This document shows, in pieces, positions 7,995 through 16,256 of a DNA stretch of 64,000 bases. Source of the stretch: Edaphobacter sp. 12200R-103 (GTDB lineage: Bacteria > Acidobacteriota > Terriglobia > Terriglobales > Acidobacteriaceae); the NCBI RefSeq assembly GCF_010093025.1, contig NZ_CP048114.1:2480001-2544000 (forward strand), written 5' to 3'. The notes beneath the pieces were generated by a model. The model ran no database searches, was not told the DNA's origin, and worked only from the letters and a program-made list of their open reading frames with translations. How positions within the stretch are numbered: position 1 is the first letter of the stretch; every line of letters starts with the position of its first letter. Made by a program: the position numbers and the translations under genes.

Positions 7995-8810
7995 ATGTCA
8001 TTCTCTTATCAGCCTGAAGGCGAGGTTCTCCCGCCGCACGGTGACCCTCCGGGCGCCTACATCGCAGAAGAGGTTCCTGCGCCCCGTCGCCGTACCCGCA
8101 GCATTCTTTCTGCCCCGGGAACCTATGTGCTGGTAGGGATCAACTGCGCCGTCTATCTCTGGATGGTGCTCCATGGCGTCGATCCGGCCACTCCGACTCC
8201 GGCGCAGCTGATTCACTTTGGCGCCAACGTTCCTTTGCTTGTACTCCACGGACAGTGGTACCGGCTGCTGAGCGCCATCTTTGTGCACGTCGGTCTGATC
8301 CATCTTTTGACCAACATGTGGTGCCTGTGGAACCTGGGGCTGCTGGGAGAGCCGTTGCTGGGTCCCTGGGGGATGACGGCGGTCTACGTCCTTACCGGCG
8401 TGGCAGGAAATCTGCTGAGCCTGCTGGTCAATATCGTGATGCACGATGTGGTCTCGGTGGGAGCAGGCGCCTCGGGCGCGGTCTTCGGAATTGCCGGAAT
8501 CCTGATTGTGCTGCTCTCCAACCGCAAGTTGCCCATTCCGGCCTTTGAACTCTATCGGCTGCGGCGCTCTGTGATCCAGTTTGCAGGCCTGAACCTTGTG
8601 ATCGGGCTGGCGACGATTGTGTTGCCGCTGATCCGCATCGATAACTCCGCCCATGTGGGAGGATTTCTCTCCGGCCTGGCGCTCGGGGTTCCGCTGGTGC
8701 CGCGAATGACCAGCGGCCGTGCGCGCTACCTGGCCCGGCAGAAGGTGACGTTCGCGGTTGCTGCACTGATTCTGGCGCTGTTCGGCCACTGGATCGCCAA
8801 CCTTCGATAA
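7995..8810 (+). CDS. Rhomboid-family intramembrane serine protease
   Basis: 271 residues. About 38 hydrophilic N-terminal residues precede six or seven membrane helices. The catalytic dyad is visible: Ser in GAGASGAVFG (near residue 160) and His in NSAHVGGFLSG (near 219). HVGLIHLLTNMWCLWNLG is the conserved HxxxHxxxN-type helix with loop residues. The family cleaves transmembrane helices inside the bilayer. ATG 7995 is preceded by AAGGAAAG. The substrate is unknown; the zinc-finger membrane protein immediately upstream is a candidate. A GGGGCT-AAGA-AGCCCC hairpin (7919-7934) lies between the two genes without a T-run. Confidence 0.9.
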   Translation: MSFSYQPEGEVLPPHGDPPGAYIAEEVPAPRRRTRSILSAPGTYVLVGINCAVYLWMVLHGVDPATPTPAQLIHFGANVPLLVLHGQWYRLLSAIFVHVGLIHLLTNMWCLWNLGLLGEPLLGPWGMTAVYVLTGVAGNLLSLLVNIVMHDVVSVGAGASGAVFGIAGILIVLLSNRKLPIPAFELYRLRRSVIQFAGLNLVIGLATIVLPLIRIDNSAHVGGFLSGLALGVPLVPRMTSGRARYLARQKVTFAVAALILALFGHWIANLR

Positions 8811-8822
8811 GGCCGTTGTTCC

Positions 8823-8857
8823 CGGTTGAGGTGCATCGGGACGTGTCACCTCAACCG
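8823..8857 (+). terminator. Hairpin after the rhomboid gene
   Basis: CGGTTGAGGTG (8823-8833) and CACCTCAACCG (8847-8857) form a perfect 11-bp stem with a 13-base loop, 13 bp after the rhomboid stop. No T-run follows, so it may be an RNA-stabilising 3' hairpin or a weak or factor-assisted terminator. Confidence 0.45.
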
Positions 8858-8888
8858 AAAGGCCTGGTAAAGGAACGGGGATCCAAGG

Positions 8889-8987
8889 ATGACACAGTCC
8901 GAGAAGGCGCGCAGGACATTCCTGGACGAAGTGCCTCAAGAAACCATGGCCTGCTGTGCCGGCACAGTCGTTCGGGAAAGCATTTAG
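8889..8987 (+). CDS. Possible 32-residue microprotein upstream of the VKOR gene
   Basis: An ATG at 8889 opens 32 codons ending in TAG at 8985-8987, 9 bp before the VKOR-like start. The product is hydrophilic (begins MTQSEKARRTFLDEVPQ) with a Cys-Cys pair near the C-terminus (ACCAG). GGAACGGGG lies about 8-15 bp upstream. The codon choice looks like the neighbours' and the spacing suggests translational coupling to VKOR. No family is recognised; it may be a chance frame. Confidence 0.35.
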   Translation: MTQSEKARRTFLDEVPQETMACCAGTVVRESI

Positions 8988-8996
8988 AATCAGGCG

Positions 8997-9452
8997 ATGA
9001 AGTATCTGGTGGCTCTGCTCGCAGTCGTGGGGATCGTCGTCGCATCGATGGCTCTGCATGTGCACTACATGGACCCCTCACAGGCGCCCCCCTGCGCCGT
9101 AACGGAGCGGTTCGACTGTGGCGCAGTGAATCACGGCCGTTTTGCGGTCTTTCCGCCGCGATCGTTCGATGAACCGGCCACCGGCGGACATCATATTCCG
9201 GTTGCTACCGTGGGAATTATTGGCTACGCTGCGATCGCGGTGTTTGCGCTGGCGGGATGGTGGTGGCTGGCCTTTCAGGCATCGTTTGCAGGTTTTCTCT
9301 GCGCATGCTTCCTCAGCTACATTGAGGCATTCATTATGGAGAAATGGTGCATCTACTGCTTATGGTCGCAGGGAATTATGACAGCGATTCTACTGCTCAC
9401 GGCAGTGATGCTCGCCATGCGGACACTGCGGGCACGGCGATACGAACGCTAG
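8997..9452 (+). CDS. Vitamin K epoxide reductase (VKOR)-like membrane oxidase
   Basis: 151 residues, four predicted membrane helices. The family's features are a first-helix protein with a periplasmic Cys pair region (PPCAVTERFDCGAVNH), a conserved segment leading into helix 2 (VATVGIIGYAAIAV), and the quinone-site CxxC motif EKWCIYCLWSQG near residue 118. Bacterial VKOR homologues reoxidise periplasmic thiol oxidases and pass electrons to quinone, replacing DsbB. This copy lacks a fused thioredoxin domain, so a separate DsbA-like partner is needed. mqnC, a menaquinone gene, lies 440 bp downstream, which would supply the electron acceptor, although the link is circumstantial. Confidence 0.8.
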   Translation: MKYLVALLAVVGIVVASMALHVHYMDPSQAPPCAVTERFDCGAVNHGRFAVFPPRSFDEPATGGHHIPVATVGIIGYAAIAVFALAGWWWLAFQASFAGFLCACFLSYIEAFIMEKWCIYCLWSQGIMTAILLLTAVMLAMRTLRARRYER

Positions 9453-9470
9453 AAAGGTGGAATTCGACGG

Positions 9471-9860
9471 ATGTGGCCTAGAGTGCTGAAGCAGCTGGTG
9501 GAGCTGTTACCCCATGTGTCGCGGCTGGTGCCCATCGCCGAACGCTACTTTTCCACGAAGGCATCGGGAGACCGCTCCAACGAGCTCGCCCTTGCTGCCC
9601 TTGCCGAAGGCATGCAGGCAGACATGGGCCAGGTCACCAAGGCACATGCAGGGTTGTACCGTCAGATCCAGGAGCAGGGAGCGCAGATTGCGGGCATCGG
9701 CGATGAGATCCGTCACGTTCGCGGTGCTCTCGATACCTCGGAGCGCAAGGTTGCTGCTCTGCAAGAGCGGGTGGAATCGCTCCAGCTCTGGATCCGCGTT
9801 GGCGTAAGCGCAATCGTCATCCTTCTGCTCGTGATCCTGCTGCTGCTGCTGCGCAGGTAG
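9471..9860 (+). CDS. Coiled-coil protein with C-terminal membrane anchor
   Basis: 129 residues, no family recognised. The middle (about residues 50-105) is heptad-like helix (GLYRQIQEQGAQIAGIGDEI, then ERKVAALQERVESLQ), ending in one strongly hydrophobic C-terminal helix (about 107-127) and RR. This is the layout of a tail-anchored protein with its bulk in the cytoplasm. The gene begins 18 bp after the VKOR stop and ends 33 bp before mqnC, so all three may be one transcript. RBS AAAGGTGG precedes the ATG. Confidence 0.6.
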   Translation: MWPRVLKQLVELLPHVSRLVPIAERYFSTKASGDRSNELALAALAEGMQADMGQVTKAHAGLYRQIQEQGAQIAGIGDEIRHVRGALDTSERKVAALQERVESLQLWIRVGVSAIVILLLVILLLLLRR

Positions 9861-9893
9861 TAGCTCGTCGGCTGAAAGGCGTAAAATTGCCGT

Positions 9894-10940
9894 ATGGGAA
9901 TCAGCCGCGAAGAGGCCCTGGACTGTTTCAGGAGCGACGATCTGATCGGGATTGGCATGGAGGCCGACGCGGTTCGCCGCCGGCTGCATCCTGAGGGCGT
10001 CGTCAGCTACATCATCGACCGCAATATCAACTACACCAACTTCTGCACGGAGTACTGCACCTTCTGCGCCTTCTATCGCCCTTTGAAGGGAAAGATGGCG
10101 GCCGAGGGCTACATCCTCGACTTCGAGACGATCTATCAGAAGATCGCCGAGACCGTGGAGATGGGCGGGACGGGTGTGCTGATGCAGGGCGGGCTGCACC
10201 CTGATCTGAAGATCGACTGGTTTGAGAGGCTGTTCCGTGGCATCAGAGAGCGGTTCCCGGAGGTCTGGCTGCACTGCCTTTCGGCGAGTGAGATTCTTGC
10301 CATCGCGGAGTATTCGGAGCTGAGCCTGCGGGACACCATCATGCGGCTACGTGACGCAGGGTTGCAGTCCATCCCGGGCGGTGGCGCGGAGATTCTGGAT
10401 GACGAGGTGCGGCATAGGATTGCGCGGCTGAAGTGCAAGACGGAAGACTGGGTCTCTGTCCATCGCACCGCACACGAGCTGGGAATGCGGACTACGGCGA
10501 CCATGATGTTCGGCGTGGGCGAGACCTTCGAGCAGCGCGTGAACCACTTTGAGGTGGTCCGGCGGCTGCAGGAGGAGACGGGCGGCTTTACTGCGTTCAT
10601 CCCCTGGAGCTTCCAGCCCAACAATACGGCGCTGGGTGGCCGGGGATGGGACGAGGCTACCTCGGTCGAGTACCTGAAGACGCTGGCGATCTCGCGGATG
10701 TACCTGGACAACATCGAAAACGTGCAGTCGAGCTGGGTGACGCAGGGCCTGAAGGTTCTGCAGATGGGGCTACGCTTTGGCGGCAACGATGTGGGTTCGG
10801 TGATGCTGGAGGAGAACGTGGTGAAGGCCGCGGGCACCTCCAACTGCACGACGGAGGAAGAGCTGCGGCGGATTATCCGCGATGCCGGCTTCAAGCCTGT
10901 CCAGCGCGATACTTTGTACCGGACGATGTTCCTGAACTAG
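9894..10940 (+). CDS. mqnC: Cyclic dehypoxanthinyl futalosine synthase MqnC
   Basis: 348 residues, the usual length. Radical-SAM cluster motif CTEYCTFCAFYR (C-x3-C-x2-C) near residues 45-55. MGGTGVLMQGGLHPDLKIDW and the C-terminal FIPWSFQPNNTAL are hallmarks of the MqnC/MqnE/CofH group. The N-terminus (SREEALDCF) and the SSWVTQGLKVLQMGLRFGGN segment fit MqnC rather than MqnE. It cyclises dehypoxanthinyl futalosine in the futalosine route to menaquinone. Other mqn genes are not in the window, as is common for this pathway. Confidence 0.9.
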   Translation: MGISREEALDCFRSDDLIGIGMEADAVRRRLHPEGVVSYIIDRNINYTNFCTEYCTFCAFYRPLKGKMAAEGYILDFETIYQKIAETVEMGGTGVLMQGGLHPDLKIDWFERLFRGIRERFPEVWLHCLSASEILAIAEYSELSLRDTIMRLRDAGLQSIPGGGAEILDDEVRHRIARLKCKTEDWVSVHRTAHELGMRTTATMMFGVGETFEQRVNHFEVVRRLQEETGGFTAFIPWSFQPNNTALGGRGWDEATSVEYLKTLAISRMYLDNIENVQSSWVTQGLKVLQMGLRFGGNDVGSVMLEENVVKAAGTSNCTTEEELRRIIRDAGFKPVQRDTLYRTMFLN

Positions 10941-10987
10941 GCGGCCTGCGAGCTGCGTTGTGGCGGGAGAGAGGCGGGAGTTCCCTT

Positions 10988-11009
10988 CCGCAAGAAAATT
11001 TTCTCGCGG
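10988..11009. terminator. Palindrome between convergent genes
   Basis: CCGC-A-AGAAAATTTTCT-C-GCGG, a 22-bp near-perfect palindrome (one mismatched pair), lying between the ends of mqnC and the convergent glycosyltransferase. Its position suggests a bidirectional transcription end, but it lacks a GC-rich stem followed by T-run, so the role is uncertain. Confidence 0.35.
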
Positions 11010-11015
11010 CCTCGG

Positions 11016-12620
11016 TTATGGAGTCACACTACCATCCGGTCTCACCGCCGACTTACGCACAAGGCAGACAGCGTTAGGGACTGGCAGCGGATACGGACAC
11101 GGCATCCACTCGCGAGCAAGGTAGTCCGCAGGCAAGGTCTCATTGATATAACTGGGCCACTCGACCAGCACATTGATGCGGTCACTATCCAGGTATTCGG
11201 GCATGTGGTGCGCCATGCCAGCTTTGAGCGCAGCCTCATTCAGCTTGCCGTCCAAGTTATCGACATTTCGATCGAAATACCCGATAGTGCCGCTTTGGAA
11301 AGAGCCGACGTGCGCGTTGGGATAATACTGCCGGATGTAACCAGCATCGATAAGCCAGTTATTTCCGACATAACCTCTGTGCAACGTGGCAAAGGCGTAA
11401 GACATGAAGAAACCAGCCAGCGGGATAACCACCAGCTCCGAACGCCTGATGATCGCCGGCTGTTCGGCAAACAGCATTGCCAATATCGGGATCGTAACGA
11501 TGACGATCACTGAGCTATACCGCACATAGAAACTGGGGACTGCAAAAAAAATGATGTAGACCATCACCAGGCTGACTCCGCCGGCCAGCCACGGCGAAAT
11601 CCTTTTAAGATACTGGCCGGGCGATGTCAGCCACGCCCGTGTCTCGGGGGAGCGCGTGAACAGGAACGCTACCAGCAGAACACTGACTGCTCCTAACAAA
11701 AAGAGGACAGGGACGGGAGAGTGACTGTAAATCCAGGGGAATACGTTGACCAGCACAGCTTCCGCCATGCGAGGAAAGCGGGCCAGATCCCTCATGCTTA
11801 TCAATCGACCTTCGGCGTGGCCGGAGGATGGCAACCACGATCCGCTGACACTATGAACAAAGAAGAACCAGGGACTTGTGATTGCCAACGCGATCAGGCC
11901 GCAGGTCACTACTTGCAGGGGAATCAATATGCGTCGTAACAAAAGAAATACTAGCAAGATCGCAAACAATATCCCGAAGTCGATTCGTGCCAGACCGGCG
12001 AAGCCGCCAGCCACCCCGAGTGCAATCACATCCTTCCAACTCGCCTTGCCCGCTTCGGACAGCCGCAGAGTCAGCCAGAAGCATAGAAGGATGAGACACA
12101 GATAGATACCAGTTTCGAGGCCGTACGTAAATAATCGGAATAAGTCGTAGCCGCAGAGCGTGAGAAAGAACGCGACAGTAAAAACAATTGGCTCGCGCTG
12201 CTTAGGTCCCAGGCTCGCCACCAGCTTTGCCATCATCCAGGCAAAAAAACAGAACAGTGCGCTGCCAAAGACGATCATTGCCCGGACAATCGTCCACTCA
12301 CTTCCATGGAACAGGTGGACAAGCCATGCCAGTCCAGCAAACACAAACGTGGCAAGCGGCTGGATCCCCGTCGCGGGTCGCCCATAGTTATAGACAATCT
12401 GATGCTTTGTGGCGATATTATCGGCAACCGTAAGCATGTAAAAGCCATCTTCGCCAACGGGCTTATTGCCCAACCACGGCCAGAAACTATGCGTAGCCTG
12501 GCTCGTCGGGAAACCGGCCGGAGCGTTGAAAGCCATCAGGCATGCATACGCCAGCAAAATGACAGTCGCAATCCCGCATAGCCAGTACGCTCCGCGTCGT
12601 GCAGAAGCTGCCTCTACCAT
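11016..12620 (-). CDS. Polytopic membrane glycosyltransferase-like protein (GT-C fold)
   Basis: About 534 residues with roughly 11-12 hydrophobic helices and a soluble C-terminal domain of about 110 residues. The first extracytoplasmic loop has GEDGFYMLTVADNIA and YNYGRPATGIQPL, the kind of acidic-residue loop seen in GT-C enzymes that use lipid-linked sugars. It probably moves a sugar from a polyprenyl carrier to a surface glycan or protein; the acceptor is unknown. The frame extends to 12791, but ATG 12620 has AGGGGG 5-6 bp upstream and begins just before the first helix, so I use it. A GT2 synthase lies divergently upstream. Confidence 0.65.
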   Translation of the reverse strand: MVEAASARRGAYWLCGIATVILLAYACLMAFNAPAGFPTSQATHSFWPWLGNKPVGEDGFYMLTVADNIATKHQIVYNYGRPATGIQPLATFVFAGLAWLVHLFHGSEWTIVRAMIVFGSALFCFFAWMMAKLVASLGPKQREPIVFTVAFFLTLCGYDLFRLFTYGLETGIYLCLILLCFWLTLRLSEAGKASWKDVIALGVAGGFAGLARIDFGILFAILLVFLLLRRILIPLQVVTCGLIALAITSPWFFFVHSVSGSWLPSSGHAEGRLISMRDLARFPRMAEAVLVNVFPWIYSHSPVPVLFLLGAVSVLLVAFLFTRSPETRAWLTSPGQYLKRISPWLAGGVSLVMVYIIFFAVPSFYVRYSSVIVIVTIPILAMLFAEQPAIIRRSELVVIPLAGFFMSYAFATLHRGYVGNNWLIDAGYIRQYYPNAHVGSFQSGTIGYFDRNVDNLDGKLNEAALKAGMAHHMPEYLDSDRINVLVEWPSYINETLPADYLAREWMPCPYPLPVPNAVCLVRKSAVRPDGSVTP

Positions 12621-13055
12621 TTTGCCCCCTGCCTGAAATCGAGTTCTGTTGTCTGGTTCCACACAGTCTAGCATTCCAAAGTACCTGATCAAATGACGGC
12701 TGAACTCGAACAACGTGCATCCAAACTTAGTCCTCAATTGGGCTTTATCTGCGCGCCCCCCAGTCGCCCCCAGGCATACAGTCGCTCGCACAGATTGTTT
12801 GACTGACGGGGAAGATGCTTCCTGGATTAGATATATTGCGACACGATTTTATAGGAGAGACTTTACATGCAAGCATGTTGCACCGGGAGCCGCTGTCCAA
12901 GATCAAAGAAGGACCGTGAAGAGCGTCCATGAAGAAAGAACTTCCGAAATAGCTTCACGTAAAATCCTGATTCGATAGAATTGAGCTGATCCGGAGCCGT
13001 TCACCTGCAATCTCTTATTTCATCGCTGATATCGAGCCTGACGTTTCTTCCCGCC
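12621..13055. other. Intergenic region between divergent glycosyltransferases
   Basis: No gene longer than about 25 codons is supported. It holds one small frame with a good ribosome site (AGGAGA, then ATG 12867, stop 12930-12932, 21 codons, basic and Cys-rich) and an AT-rich patch around 12826-12856 that could contain promoters. From 12990 the frame of the downstream GT2 gene is already open. Confidence 0.4.
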
Positions 13056-14678
13056 ATGCTGCTCGCTCCCCATGGGTTCAGCCACTATTGGAAGTCGCAT
13101 TACCTCGACCAGACCTTTAAGGGGCTCTATCGCTGGAATGCCTTCGATACCTGGCTGCTGATCCCGTACTTCGTCGTGATGATCATCCTGGCGTTCTACG
13201 GCATTCATCGTTATCAGCTGGTGTGGCTGTACTATCGAAACCGGAAGAATGCCAGCAGGTGGAATGAGCCTCCGGCGCGCTTTGCAGAGGGCCAGCTGCC
13301 GTTTGTTACGATCCAGCTCCCGATCTACAACGAGCAATTCGTGATTGACCGCCTGATTGACGCGTGCTGCAGGCTCAACTATCCGCGCGACCGCTTTGAG
13401 ATCCAGGTGCTGGATGATTCGACCGACGAGACCACAGAGGTCGCGCAGCAGATTGTCGAGCGCTACGCTACGGGTTTCCCGGGGATGGAGCCGCAGCCGA
13501 TCGTCTATATTCACCGCACGAATCGTCATGGCTTTAAGGCCGGGGCGCTGGATGCCGGGCTGAAAGTAGCGCGCGGTGAGTTTGTCGCGATCTTCGACGC
13601 GGACTTTGTGCCTCCGGGCGAATGGGTGATGCAGGTGATCCATCACTTTGCCGAATCGAACATCGGCATGGTGCAGACGCGATGGACGCATCTGAATCGC
13701 GACTACAGCTTCCTGACGCAGGTGGAGGCCATCATGCTGGATGGCCACTTTGTGCTGGAGCATGGGGGACGCTCGCGCGCGGGGGTGTTCTTCAACTTCA
13801 ACGGAACGGCGGGAATGTGGCGGCGTGAGACGATCGGGAGCGCCGGTGGGTGGCAGCACGATACGCTGACCGAGGACACCGACCTGAGCTATCGCGCGCA
13901 GATGGTGGGCTGGCAGTTCAAGTACCTGCAGGATGTGGAATGCCCTGCCGAACTTCCCATCGAGATGACGGCCTTCAAGACCCAGCAGGCTCGCTGGGCC
14001 AAGGGCCTGATCCAGACCGGCAAAAAGATCCTGCCGCGGGTGATGAAGAGCGACGTGCCGTGGCACACCAAGCTGGAGGCCTGGTACCACCTGACCGCCA
14101 ATATCAGCTATCCGTTGATGATCATTCTCAGTGTGCTGCTGATGCCGGCGATGATTATCCGAAGCTGGCAGGGGATGCTGCAGATGCTGCTGATCGATCT
14201 GCCGCTGTTTATGGCCAGCACGATGTCGATCTCGAGCTTCTATCTCGTCAGCCAGAAAGAGCTGTTTCCGAAGAGCTGGGGCAGGACGTTTCTATATCTT
14301 CCCTTCCTGATGGCGCTGGGTGTGGGCCTGACGATTACCAATACCAAGGCCGTGATGGAAGCGCTGTTCGGCGTGCAGAGCGCGTTTGCACGCACCCCGA
14401 AGTATCGCGTCAACAAGAAGGGCGAGAAGAGCCAGGCCAAGAAGTATCGCAAACGGCTTGGGATCATCCCGTGGATCGAGCTGGCGATTGGAAGCTACTT
14501 TGCCCTGACGGTGTGGTACGCCATCTCGACGGAGAACTACTTTACGGTTCCCTTCCTCGTCCTCTTCGTCTTCGGGTATTGGTATACGGGTCTGCTGAGC
14601 CTGCTGCAGGGACGCTTCGAGCGCTTTGGGACGGCCGGGCAGGAGTTCCATGAGAAGCCGTATCCGATGGGAATCTAA
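13056..14678 (+). CDS. Family 2 glycosyltransferase, cellulose-synthase-like
   Basis: 540 residues. N-terminal membrane helix (about 32-52), then a GT2 domain: FVTIQLPIYNEQFVIDRLID, VLDDSTDET, FDADFVPP (DxD), LTEDTDLSYRA (TED) and QQARWAKG (Q/RxxRW). Three or four C-terminal helices follow. The full D, D, D, QxxRW set indicates a processive, membrane-embedded polysaccharide synthase of the CESA/CslA type using a nucleotide sugar in the cytoplasm. No PilZ domain or BcsB partner is seen. The ATG at 13056 has no clear Shine-Dalgarno sequence, and the frame is open back to 12990 with a hydrophobic stretch, so the true start may be upstream (see findings). Confidence 0.85.
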   Translation: MLLAPHGFSHYWKSHYLDQTFKGLYRWNAFDTWLLIPYFVVMIILAFYGIHRYQLVWLYYRNRKNASRWNEPPARFAEGQLPFVTIQLPIYNEQFVIDRLIDACCRLNYPRDRFEIQVLDDSTDETTEVAQQIVERYATGFPGMEPQPIVYIHRTNRHGFKAGALDAGLKVARGEFVAIFDADFVPPGEWVMQVIHHFAESNIGMVQTRWTHLNRDYSFLTQVEAIMLDGHFVLEHGGRSRAGVFFNFNGTAGMWRRETIGSAGGWQHDTLTEDTDLSYRAQMVGWQFKYLQDVECPAELPIEMTAFKTQQARWAKGLIQTGKKILPRVMKSDVPWHTKLEAWYHLTANISYPLMIILSVLLMPAMIIRSWQGMLQMLLIDLPLFMASTMSISSFYLVSQKELFPKSWGRTFLYLPFLMALGVGLTITNTKAVMEALFGVQSAFARTPKYRVNKKGEKSQAKKYRKRLGIIPWIELAIGSYFALTVWYAISTENYFTVPFLVLFVFGYWYTGLLSLLQGRFERFGTAGQEFHEKPYPMGI

Positions 14679-14719
14679 CTGCCGACGCGCAGAAGGCGCT
14701 GTCTGCTGAGGAGTGTCCT

Positions 14720-16087
14720 GTGAAGAGAAGCCTTGGATTTCTCATCGTGCTGCTGCTGGGATTTACTGGCGCGTGCCAGGCCCTCGAATCGGTTCCAAAG
14801 GCTGAGTACCACCAGCGCCGCATTGCCCTTGCTGAACGCATAAAGACTGGCGTGGCAATCCTTTTTGCGAAGGAAGAACCCACACTTGAGTACCAGGACT
14901 TTCGCCAGGACGAAGACTTCTACTACCTGACGGGGTGGAACGAGCCGGGTGCGGCGATGGTGATTATTCCTCCTGCCGATGCGGAGCCGGAGACGCCGGG
15001 GACAGGCCTCGGTGGCCGCGCGGCGCAGGCGTATCGTGAGATCCTGTTTCTCCCCTCGCGTATTCCACGCATGGAGAAGTACACCGGCGCAAAGCTGGAT
15101 GCCGCGACTCCGAACGCCACCACGATCACGGGCTTCGATGAAGTGTTGCCGATGACCGAGCTGCCTGCCGTGCTGAACAAGCTGGCACTCTCGGATCGCA
15201 TGCGGATGCGGAATGTGTGGGCAGAGAAGAATTCAGCATCCACGAATGCTCTGCTCGGCTTTGTGGCCGCGACACTCAGGATGCCGGCGATCGATGTCGC
15301 CGAGGATGTCTCGGGCCCGCTGATGGAGATGCGCGCGATTAAGTCACCTGCAGAGGTGGAACTGATCCGCAAGGCATCAAACGCTTCCATCGCGGCGCAG
15401 CTTGCTGGTATGCGAGCAATCAAGCCTGGCGTTCGCGAACGTACCGTCGCGGGGATCGAGATTGAAACCATGATGCGGGAGGGTTGCGAACGTCCGAGCT
15501 ATCCGCCCATCGTCGGCTCGGGGCCAAACTCGACGATGCTGCATTACAGCGAGAACGCACGCACGATGCAGTCGGGCGACCTGGTTGTGATCGACGAGGC
15601 GGGTGAGTACAGCATGTATGCCTCCGACATTACGCGCACCATGCCGGTCAGTGGCCACTTCACGACGCGTCAGAGAGAGATCTACGACATTGTGTTGGGA
15701 GCGCAGAGAGCGGCGGCAGCGGCCTTTGTCGCGGGCAAGTCGAAGATCAACGACCCGGAGCACAAGCAGCCAGACTCACTGGATACAGTTGCTTTCAATT
15801 ACATCAATGCGCATGGAAAGGACCTGCACGGGGGTCCGCTGGGACAGTACATGGTGCATGGCATCGGTCACCTTGTGGGTATCGACGTGCATGATCCGTG
15901 GAACTACTCCAAACCGCTGGAGAAGGGGATGGTCTTTACGATCGAACCGGGAATCTATCTTCCGGAAGAGGGCTTCGGCGTGCGGATTGAGGATGTCTTC
16001 TATGTGGACGAGAATGGCCGGCTGGTGGACCTGATCGAGAAGCTGCCTCATGAAGCCGGTGAGATTGAATCGGTGATGCGGAGATAG
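14720..16087 (+). CDS. Exported Xaa-Pro aminopeptidase (M24B)
   Basis: 455 residues, GTG start with GAGGAG upstream. A cleavable signal peptide (KRSLGFLIVLLLGFTGACQA, cleavage near 22) sends it to the periplasm or, as Cys20 is near the site, possibly to a lipid anchor. N-terminal aminopeptidase-P domain, then the pita-bread domain with metal ligands: Asp in VVIDEAGEYS and ASDITRTMP, His in HGIGHLVGIDVHDP, Glu in FTIEPGIYL and VRIEDVFYV. It removes N-terminal residues before proline, probably in peptide scavenging. It lies 41 bp after the glycosyltransferase gene; a functional link is not evident. Confidence 0.9.
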   Translation: MKRSLGFLIVLLLGFTGACQALESVPKAEYHQRRIALAERIKTGVAILFAKEEPTLEYQDFRQDEDFYYLTGWNEPGAAMVIIPPADAEPETPGTGLGGRAAQAYREILFLPSRIPRMEKYTGAKLDAATPNATTITGFDEVLPMTELPAVLNKLALSDRMRMRNVWAEKNSASTNALLGFVAATLRMPAIDVAEDVSGPLMEMRAIKSPAEVELIRKASNASIAAQLAGMRAIKPGVRERTVAGIEIETMMREGCERPSYPPIVGSGPNSTMLHYSENARTMQSGDLVVIDEAGEYSMYASDITRTMPVSGHFTTRQREIYDIVLGAQRAAAAAFVAGKSKINDPEHKQPDSLDTVAFNYINAHGKDLHGGPLGQYMVHGIGHLVGIDVHDPWNYSKPLEKGMVFTIEPGIYLPEEGFGVRIEDVFYVDENGRLVDLIEKLPHEAGEIESVMRR

Positions 16088-16153
16088 GGCTCGCGCCCGG
16101 TGCGGGTGTTTCCTGCTCAAACAGGCATTTGTGGCTGCATCGGGAGAAGACAG

Positions 16154-16182
16154 GGATTCTTCGCCTATGGCTCAGAATGACG
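16154..16182. repeat. Short dispersed repeat fragment
   Basis: GGATTCTTCGCCTATGGCTC followed by AGAATGACG resembles the element at 50752-50778 (TTCTTCGCATTGCTCAGAATGAC). It is probably a half or decayed copy of a palindromic repeat family. Confidence 0.5.
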
Positions 16183-16210
16183 AGCGTGGAAGGATCTATC
16201 GTTGGCTTTG

Positions 16211-16240
16211 AAAAAGGCCCAGCCAATAGCTGGGCCTTTT
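16211..16240 (-). terminator. Rho-independent terminator
   Basis: AAAAGGCCCAGC (16212-16223) and GCTGGGCCTTTT (16229-16240) form a 12-bp stem with a 5-base loop. With A- and T-runs on both sides it can act in both directions, ending the outer-membrane protein transcript (minus) and possibly the aminopeptidase transcript (plus). Confidence 0.85.
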
Positions 16241-16256
16241 GGGTCCACCCTGCTCC

